Shown one piece after another: positions 7,926 through 14,400 of a DNA stretch of 15,924 nt (its first letter is position 1; each line of letters begins with the position of its first letter). The stretch covers positions 1 through 15,924 of the forward strand of contig CALFPM010000107.1 of NCBI GenBank assembly GCA_937919155.1, given 5' to 3'. The DNA is from an uncultured Clostridia bacterium. GTDB taxonomy: Bacteria; Bacillota; Clostridia; Oscillospirales; Acutalibacteraceae. Position numbers and translations under genes: made by a program. The notes below the pieces were generated by a model. The model did not search any database. It was not told the DNA's origin and saw only the letters and a list, made by a program, of their open reading frames with translations.

Positions 7926-9476
7926 TTATTGCTCGGTTGATCCTGCTGTGTCAACGTTAGGTGTACCGTCAGAATTTCCGGAAATTTCCTGATTTGCAAC
8001 TTCGTTTTCTTCGGGAATAGGCTCAATATCATATTTCGGTGCAGGATATTTTCCGTAGTGACCGTAATGAGTATGTTTGCCGTATCTGTATCCGCCGTAA
8101 TGGGTGCTTTCATCGTTACCTGTGAAACTGAAGGGAAGAATGTTTATATGAACGTCGTTGAGAATGCAACCTGCAAGGTTTGAACTGATTTTGCTGATTG
8201 TTGAAATTGCATCGTTGAGAACATTTACGGGAACAGTATCTGTTCTTACAATAAGAATAGTTTTATCAACAAGGTTTATGATGTCTGTGACAGTTGAGTC
8301 AAGAGAAAGAGGTGCAGTATCCACGATGATGAAATCATACTCCGCTTTGAGTCTTTCTATTAATTCAGCAATGCTTCTGTCTTCAATGAATTTGCGGTAT
8401 TCGGAATCAGCTTTTGTATTAACCGCAACGGAAAGGGATGTTTTTTTGAACTGTCTGAAAGCAAAGTCTTCATAAGCAACTTTTTTTGCCAGCAAATCTG
8501 AAACCTCACCGTTTTCGATTGCTTCTTCGCTGAAAATTTTATAGAGAGCAGGTTTCTTGAAGTCAAGGTCCAATATCATAACCTTGTTGCCTCTGTCAGC
8601 AAGAGAAACCGCAATGTTTGCTGCACAGGTGGATTTGCCTTCGTTTTCCGCAACGCTTGTAATCGCAAAAACTTTTTTATTCGAGCGGTTTTTACTGTGT
8701 TCAAGTTTTGCTGCGATTTTGTGGAAGTTTTCTGTAAAACGAAGACTTACGTAAGCGTTGCTATGAATAAGAAGACCCTTTTTCTTTTTTTGTCTTATGT
8801 CCTGCAGAGACATTCTTTTGTCTTCGTGAGTGATTGTTCCGATAAGCTTCGATTCAATCTTATCATCAAAATCACTTTCTTTTTTTACTGTGTTTCGCAT
8901 AAGTGAAAAAGCGATAATCAGGGCAAGTGATAATGTGGCAAACGCTATGACGACCAGACTGCGATCTGAGTTTGAAATAAAATTTGATGGGCTGCCGGGA
9001 ACGGTGGGGTTACCAATAACCGTAATGCCTGCATTTGTAAAAATTTTGTTTGAAACCTTATGATGTGATTTTATTACCGCATTAAGGAGCTTATAAGCTT
9101 TTTCGGGATGGTCCGACGTTACTTTCAGTTCAATGAAATTTGTTGATTCGAGAACCCTTGCGGAAACCGTGCCGTCAAATCTGTCAATTTCAAGGTATTC
9201 TGCTGCATATTCTTTGATTGTAGGCTCTGTGAAAATATTAACAAGAACATTGGCTTTTTCGGTTGAAATAGTGTATGTAGAGTATGAGGCTGTTACCGAG
9301 CCACTGTTGAGAACAGTGAGAGTTGCCGTTGATGTATACATCGGTTTATATGATGCGTGGGTAACAAGAAAAAATCCCATAGAACCTATAATTGCGCAAA
9401 GTATAACAACCCAGATATTTTTAACAATATCTTTCAGCAGACTGTATAATTCAATTGTAATTTTGTTTTTTTTCAT
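7926..9476 (-). CDS. Second Wzz-like/BY-kinase fusion protein, divergent ATP site
   Basis: A 516-residue paralogue of the next gene, also with chain-length determinant plus tyrosine-kinase layout. Helices are at about 20-38 and 174-192, with an extracytoplasmic Wzz domain between and PTVPGSPSN (157-165) just before the second helix. A 65-residue basic linker leads to the kinase domain: Walker A SVAENEGKST (274-283, Lys281), A' VMILDLDFKKP (299-309) and Walker B FIIVDTAP (382-389). Compared with its neighbour, the Pro-Gly of Walker A is replaced by Glu-Asn and the Arg-x-Pro of A' by Lys-Lys-Pro, but the key Lys and Asp residues are kept, so activity is still plausible. The C-terminus (460-482) has seven tyrosines among Gly/His/Lys, then an acidic Glu/Asn/Ser tail. 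ATG at 9476 follows the preceding stop by six bases, with GGGGA upstream. Confidence 0.9.
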   Translation of the reverse strand: MKKNKITIELYSLLKDIVKNIWVVILCAIIGSMGFFLVTHASYKPMYTSTATLTVLNSGSVTASYSTYTISTEKANVLVNIFTEPTIKEYAAEYLEIDRFDGTVSARVLESTNFIELKVTSDHPEKAYKLLNAVIKSHHKVSNKIFTNAGITVIGNPTVPGSPSNFISNSDRSLVVIAFATLSLALIIAFSLMRNTVKKESDFDDKIESKLIGTITHEDKRMSLQDIRQKKKKGLLIHSNAYVSLRFTENFHKIAAKLEHSKNRSNKKVFAITSVAENEGKSTCAANIAVSLADRGNKVMILDLDFKKPALYKIFSEEAIENGEVSDLLAKKVAYEDFAFRQFKKTSLSVAVNTKADSEYRKFIEDRSIAELIERLKAEYDFIIVDTAPLSLDSTVTDIINLVDKTILIVRTDTVPVNVLNDAISTISKISSNLAGCILNDVHINILPFSFTGNDESTHYGGYRYGKHTHYGHYGKYPAPKYDIEPIPEENEVANQEISGNSDGTPNVDTAGSTEQ

Positions 9477-9482
9477 AATTTA

Positions 9483-10301
9483 TCATTCCCCAACAATAAC
9501 AGTCAGAACGCTGTGTCCTCTGACACCAAGCTTATCTGTAACGTAATAGTGAACATTGTATGTGCCGGGTTTGTTGAAATCGGCATTTGATTCGATAGTG
9601 ACATTATTTTTGATGCTTGTTTCTTCGACGTCCAAGGCATCAACTATGTATGAGTTGAGGTCTAATGTTTCGCCTTTTTTTGAATAAACCAGATATTCCT
9701 TGAGCTCAATTTTTGGTGCAGAAAGAGGAATATCCTCAACAATAAGGGGAAGCTTGATTGCTGAAGAGTCACCTTTGCTGTTTGAAACTGAAACGTTGAG
9801 TGAGAACACACCTGCGATGGAAGATGAAAAATCATCTGAAGTTGTAACAATTTTACCTGTTATATCTCCCTCAAGACTATCGCGAGCAGCAATCAGTTCA
9901 GTAAGGTCTATATGTTCATAAAGTGAGAAGCAAAGATTACCTCTGACCAAGAACCACGGTGATTTATAACCTTTGTATTTTATCATTCTTGTTGCTTTGG
10001 CAACGTTATTGTTGCTGTCGCAGACGGCATAGATAACTTTACAAACGCCTTTTTCGGTGAATCTGGAAATTGATTCGATGATAATTTTGTCTGTGAGGTC
10101 GCCGTCTTTCTCATCGTAGGCAGTGATGCCGCTCAGAAGCTCCTCGTCTTTTGCTTTGAGGCTTACTTCTATCATTTCTTCCGCAACGGTGATTTGAGGT
10201 ATTGTTTTGTCTGTGTTGATTTTTTCGCTTATGTATACAGCGGCAGAAGCGATTGAAACAAAAACAAATGTAATTACAACAATAATTTTAAACGCTTTCA
10301 T
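9483..10301 (-). CDS. Membrane-anchored protein with three Ig-like (DUF5011/HYR-like) repeats
   Basis: I do not recognise a named gene. The 272-residue product has an N-terminal hydrophobic segment (residues 4-23) with no clear cleavage site, so it is probably anchored with the rest outside. The exterior consists of three similar beta-rich repeats at about 35-107, 115-188 and 196-271. The first two share an Asp-rich pattern ending Gly-Asp-(Leu/Ile)-Thr-x-Lys-Ile (YDEKDGDLTDKI; RDSLEGDITGKI). The third has PGTYNVHYYVTD, typical of DUF5011/HYR-type Ig-like domains. An ATG at 10334 is also in frame but overlaps the phosphatase gene and has a weak site; ATG at 10301 is preceded by AAGGTGA and lies 16 bases after the phosphatase stop, so I use it. 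Position between phosphatase and kinase suggests a part of the export or assembly complex, which is inference. Confidence 0.82.
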   Translation of the reverse strand: MKAFKIIVVITFVFVSIASAAVYISEKINTDKTIPQITVAEEMIEVSLKAKDEELLSGITAYDEKDGDLTDKIIIESISRFTEKGVCKVIYAVCDSNNNVAKATRMIKYKGYKSPWFLVRGNLCFSLYEHIDLTELIAARDSLEGDITGKIVTTSDDFSSSIAGVFSLNVSVSNSKGDSSAIKLPLIVEDIPLSAPKIELKEYLVYSKKGETLDLNSYIVDALDVEETSIKNNVTIESNADFNKPGTYNVHYYVTDKLGVRGHSVLTVIVGE

Positions 10302-10306
10302 TCTGT

Positions 10307-10313
10307 TCACCTT
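10307..10313 (-). promoter_or_regulatory. Ribosome binding site deciding the start of the Ig-repeat protein
   Basis: AAGGTGA on the minus strand lies five bases before the ATG at 10301 and after the phosphatase stop (10318-10320). It favours 10301 over the upstream in-frame ATG at 10334, which would overlap the phosphatase gene by 17 bases. Confidence 0.6.
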
Positions 10314-10317
10314 GAGA

Positions 10318-11043
10318 TTAATTGATTTTTTCATTTTTGAGAACTTTTTCAGGGTTGACGCTCAACAGCAAATCGGCATATTGTACTGAATGCAGTTCGC
10401 TGACTATTTCATGAGCATCGGCAAGATAAGGAGTTCTCATGTAAGGACTGTGCGCATCGCTTGCAACAAAATCGGCAACTTCCCTTATGATGAGAGCCTG
10501 AGCAACTGCATAGGCATTATCGCCGAATTTGTTTTTCAGACTTCCTTTGTTCACCTGTAACAGACAACCTATTTTTTTGAGCATTAACGGTGCAGAGCCG
10601 TTTTCTGCAACAAAAGCATATCTTTCGGGGTGGGCAACTATCGGAGTCAGACCTTCGGCAACGAGAATCTGCAATTTGCGATATACCGATTCCGAACGTT
10701 CCTTGAAACCGAATTCAACCAGCGGATAATCTGAGTTGCAGAGGGTGAGAAGTCTTTTTCTCTTTATGGGCTCAACCAAATCATCCGTTGCAAATATTTC
10801 GTGGCCGGGATAAATATTGATGGGGATGTTATGCTCTTTGATTTTTGATTTGAGTTCTTTGAATGTATCAACATAGAACTTGTCAAGGTAGTTCTGATAT
10901 GAATCGGGAATGTTGCTGTGAGGGGTGACAATCATAGCTTTTGTGCCGCCGCCGGCTGCTATGCGAGCCATGCGAAGTGACTCTTCCATATTGTCTGCAC
11001 CGTCATCAAAACCGGGCAGGATATGACAATGAATATCAACCAT
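10318..11043 (-). CDS. cpsB: CpsB/CapC-type manganese-dependent protein-tyrosine phosphatase (PHP fold)
   Basis: A 241-residue cytoplasmic phosphatase of the polymerase-and-histidinol-phosphatase fold that removes phosphate from the tyrosine tails of BY kinases, closing the phosphorylation cycle that governs polysaccharide assembly. The metal-binding motifs are all present: DIHCHILPGFDDGA at 3-16 (His5, His7), TPH at 40-42, GHE at 80-82, E110, AHPER at 137-141 (His138) and SDAH at 195-198. Length fits the family (about 240-255). The ATG at 11043 has an excellent ribosome binding site (GGAGGTG at 11048-11054) and a strong promoter upstream, so it is the first gene of the polysaccharide operon. 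Two kinase targets, with 14 and 7 tail tyrosines, lie downstream in the same operon. Confidence 0.95.
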   Translation of the reverse strand: MVDIHCHILPGFDDGADNMEESLRMARIAAGGGTKAMIVTPHSNIPDSYQNYLDKFYVDTFKELKSKIKEHNIPINIYPGHEIFATDDLVEPIKRKRLLTLCNSDYPLVEFGFKERSESVYRKLQILVAEGLTPIVAHPERYAFVAENGSAPLMLKKIGCLLQVNKGSLKNKFGDNAYAVAQALIIREVADFVASDAHSPYMRTPYLADAHEIVSELHSVQYADLLLSVNPEKVLKNEKIN

Positions 11044-11079
11044 GGCGCACCTCCACTACTACATAATTATACACTATAT

Positions 11080-11109
11080 ATAATACTATAATAAGGATAT
11101 TAAAGTCAA
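11080..11109 (-). promoter_or_regulatory. Sigma-A-type promoter of the polysaccharide operon
   Basis: On the minus strand a -35 element TTGACT (11104-11109) and a -10 element TATTAT (11080-11085) are separated by 18 bases, each one mismatch from consensus. The start site would be about 11073, giving a leader of about 30 bases before the phosphatase ATG. The upstream 40 bases are almost pure A/T, which could act as an UP element. No operator-like inverted repeat or attenuator hairpin is visible in the short leader. A second TATAAT at 11066-11071 lacks a good -35 partner. Confidence 0.72.
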
Positions 11110-11160
11110 CATATTATTATATATTTTTATTATTTTCCTTATTAAATGACAGAAAAATCC

Positions 11161-11200
11161 AAAAGAAAAAAGCCTGCATGGAAATAACCATGCAGGCTTT
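11161..11200 (-). terminator. Intrinsic terminator after the vWA/77-residue protein unit
   Basis: A perfect 13-base-pair stem (arms 11169-11181 and 11188-11200, GCCTGCATGG core) with a six-base loop is followed on the minus strand by a T-rich tract (TTTTT-C-TTTT). There is no T-run on the plus strand side, so it works only for leftward transcription. It separates the upstream surface-protein unit from the polysaccharide operon, whose own promoter begins about 50 bases further on. Confidence 0.9.
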
Positions 11201-11214
11201 GGTGTTATTTGGTT

Positions 11215-11448
11215 TTATGACCAGAAAACTAAAATTTTTCCCATCTCTGCCGAAGTGAATTTGCAATACATATCGAGAGGGAGTTCAATCAAACAAGATT
11301 CGCCCAGGCCAAAAGTATCGTTAGCATTAGCACCGCCAACGATGCTCTGGATAAGATCCATATCCGTTTCTGTTGTTCCGCAAGAAACCGTGTTGCCGTT
11401 AGCATCGGTTGTTGCGAGTTTGATAACGGGTTTAACGTATTTGTTCAT
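11215..11448 (-). CDS. Small 77-residue protein of unknown function, RiPP-precursor-like features
   Basis: I do not recognise this protein. It begins MNKYVKPVIKL, a Lys-Tyr-x-Lys-Pro opening common in short Clostridia peptides of unknown role, some of which are modified peptide precursors. Residues 30-39 (MDLIQSIVGG) resemble the end of a double-glycine leader, with hydrophobic residues at -8, -7, -4 and -3 relative to the cut. The remaining 38 residues hold Cys52 and Cys62 and end KILVFWS; Cys23 is in the leader part. There is no signal peptide or membrane helix. The ribosome binding site AAGGAGGG (11455-11462) is near perfect and overlaps the TAA of the giant vWA gene, and the terminator follows 14 bases after the stop. 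That tells us it is genuinely expressed with its neighbour. No peptidase-transporter or modifying enzyme is in the window, so the peptide reading is tentative. Confidence 0.75.
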   Translation of the reverse strand: MNKYVKPVIKLATTDANGNTVSCGTTETDMDLIQSIVGGANANDTFGLGESCLIELPLDMYCKFTSAEMGKILVFWS

Positions 11449-11454
11449 TTCAAT

Positions 11455-11462
11455 CCCTCCTT
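11455..11462 (-). promoter_or_regulatory. Strong ribosome binding site of the 77-residue protein, overlapping the vWA stop
   Basis: AAGGAGGG on the minus strand shares its first two bases with the TAA stop codon (11461-11463) of the large surface protein and precedes the ATG at 11448 by six bases. It is the closest match to the anti-16S consensus in the window, suggesting high translation of the small protein from the shared transcript. Confidence 0.75.
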
Positions 11463-14400
11463 ATATAATATTGAATAACCAATCAAACTTTAAAATCTGA
11501 ATGATTTTTTCGAAGAAACTCAGAACTTTGCTGAAGAATGATGCGAACCATTCTCTGATTGCGTCAAATATGATTTCTTCAGCATTGTCTTCAGCGACTG
11601 ACTCAAATGAGGGAATCTCACCCTTGGGGTCAATTTCGGGGTTGTCAGCAGGAGCATCTGCAAAGGTGTATGTTTCGGCTTTCTTCTCAAAGGGATTGAT
11701 TTCGACTGCCTGAGTTGAAATCAAATCATTAAGCTCTGCAAGGCTTATGCCGCTGAAAGGAATAAGAGTTGCATTGACAAGCTTGAGATTATCAACTGCA
11801 AGAAGACCGTTGCCTGTGTTTGTGACTGTCAGGGTGAAGGAACCGTCGCTCTCGTCAAGTCCAAGACCGATATCTGTGATGTCATAATAGGTTTCGGTTG
11901 AGCTGATAACTGAGAATTCGCTGGCTACGGGCTCGCCTTTGTTATAGCTGCTGAATTTGGCTTTGGTTTCACCTGATGCTGCGCGAACGCTTACCATTGC
12001 TCGGGGACTTCCTGTGAATTCGCCTGCCTTGAAGCGGAATGCAATTGAGTTGCCGGGCTTGAGGTAAACTTCATATTTGGGACCGCCGCTTGTGAGGTAA
12101 TTGCCGAATACTGAACCCGTTGCACCGCCTTCGAGGTAGCCTGCGAAGCTGTCGCCGCCCATACCGCCTGCAGCGATAGCTTCCATAATGCTGTAGAACG
12201 TTGCGTTCTGTTCACTTGCGATATATTCATCGTTGTAGTCAACGGGGTTGTAGATACGGAAACCGTCAATGTAGTTGGTGAGTGATGTTTCACCTGCCTG
12301 TGTTGAAAGTGTTGTACCTTCTGCGCCTGTGCCGCCGTTGAGAACTGAATTATCATCCATCCAGATGAGTTCAACATCCTGACCGATGAGTTCGTTCATG
12401 CCAACCTGAGCAAAGAGTTCGTCTGTTATAACTGTGTCAACGGTGCCTGTTGATGCTTCAAGTTCTGTACCTTCAACTGCCTGAGTACCAATGCTTTGGG
12501 TCTTGAGACCGCCTGCAAAGCTGTAGTAAGCAGCGGTTGTTTCAACGGTGTATGTGCCGTAATCTCCCTTGAACTGAACGATGGGAACCTGATATACAGT
12601 GCCGTATGTTGAGTCATTATAGAAGGTGTCAACCATAAATACTTTAACTATTTTCTGAGTGCCGTCAGCCTGATGATGTTTAACGGTAACCGTCTGAATA
12701 CCTGTGTCTGTTCCGCAGGCAGAGATAAGGTCAAAGCCTGTGCCTGTGAAGGTGAAAGACTGAGTATCGCTTCGGTTATTTGATTTTGAAACAACAACGG
12801 ATTTGTTGGTGCCGAGTGAGAACTTGTCTTTGCTGTTGTAATAGGTTTTATCACTGCCGAAAACATCGTCGTTACTTGAAAGTGACTGATATTTGTTTGC
12901 GAAACTTCCATCCTGTGCCCATTCGGCGAAGCTTTGTGTTCCGTCCAGAGTATCCATCTTGTTTTCTTCGTAATAAACAGTTGAAGCAGGAACGATGTTA
13001 AGACGGAACCAGTCATATGAGCCGTTATCTCTCTTGATGAGAACATAACCCTTGGAAAGTTTTTCGGTAAGACCTGCCTGGCTGTTAAGGGTATAAACCA
13101 TATCCTGTTTGCCGTTTACGAACTCAATACCCATATTACCTGTTTCAAGTTCGGTCTTGTAGTTTGACTGCTTCTGAAGGGTTGAGTCAACAGAGCAGAG
13201 TGTGCCGTTGATGTCCGAGTCATACATGGGAATATCGTAGTCCATGTAGTAGGTGTATTCGGGAATCGAGAAGTGATAGGTTGGGAATCTCTTAACGGGT
13301 TTGTCGTTTGCAAGGGTATCGCTCATGTAAGTTCTGCTCTGATAGAGAGCTGTTTTTGAAGTGTCATTGATTGATGTGTTGAGAAGATTTGCATCAGCAT
13401 CGGCGATAACGCCTGTGATTTCGATAATCAGCTTTGCGCCTTTGCTGTCCTTTGAGTTATACTCTGAAACGTTCTTTGCGGTGTAGTCAAAGCCTGTAAC
13501 TTCGATGTTGTTTGTGTTCTTGTCAATAGTTGCTGTAACACCTGATGTTGTCTGAGGAGCATCAAAATAGAGTCTGCCGATACCGTCATAACGGCTTGTT
13601 GCAGTTTTATAAGTGATGGTTGCGTTTGTAAGGTCAAAAGCATCCGTCAGATGCTCACGGAGAATTGCGTTTGCGTTAAGTGAAGCAATTGCGTTGTTTG
13701 AGTTTTCAACAACGCCGTTGAAGACGTTGTTTGCGAGGGTATCAATGTTGAAGCTTGAACCGACAGGAACATTGATATAATAGTTATTTTCCTTTGTGTT
13801 AAGGGGTCCGGGGTTGGTCATGCTTGTTGAACCTGTGTATTTTGAAGAAAGGTACTTCATAAAGTCTGTTTCTTCAAAGCCCGAAACGTAGTCCTGGCTA
13901 CCAATCTGAACAGAGAAGATATATGCGCCGTTCTTTTTGAGGTTCAGACCGCCGTTGCCGATGGCATCGTTTGCGCAGTTGGTGGCGTTGGTGGCGTTAT
14001 TGTAGTCACTGTTGTCACCGCCGGCAGCGCCATCGGAAATAACAATAACAACGCAGCTTCGCTGACCGTTAACGTCATAGGTTGTGCCTGCAGATTTCTG
14101 GGCATTGATGATGTTACTTGCAAGGGTGAGACCCTGGTTGATGGGGGAGTGACCGTAACAGGGTAGCTGAGCGTTGATATAGTTTCTTATTGCGGAGATG
14201 TGGCTTGAGTTTTTAGCACTGAAGAATACCGACTGATAGTCAGAGGTGGAAAGTGATGTTCCGCCCGTATACTGTTTCCATGTGCCGCTGTTTGTGAGAA
14301 TACCTGTGTTTGCCCAGGGACGTCCGTCTGAAACGTAAGTACCGTCTGAACCCGAGGTAACGATTGCGATACGGTGGTCAAGACCTGAATTTGCTGATTC

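Noticed and set aside
9004..9476. Separate Wzz gene distinct from the kinase at 7926-9476
   Set aside because: The frame is continuous from the first membrane helix through the Walker motifs; there is no stop or restart between them, so this is a true fusion.
11064..11094. Second promoter using TATAAT at 11066-11071
   Set aside because: The hexamer 17 bases upstream (TTATTA) matches the -35 consensus poorly, and the start would fall almost on the ribosome binding site.
11461..11700. LPxTG-type sortase signal at the end of the vWA protein
   Set aside because: I read through the whole C-terminal region; there are sequences such as LISTQ and LSTQA but no LPxTG-like motif followed by a hydrophobic helix and basic tail.
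12648..13046. Minus-strand open frame of 132 codons in a second frame inside the vWA gene, and similar ones at 11991-12377 and 14187-14627
   Set aside because: All are overlapped by the conserved large frame, are rich in Thr/Ser/Gln/His from frame-shifted reading, and have no ribosome binding site.
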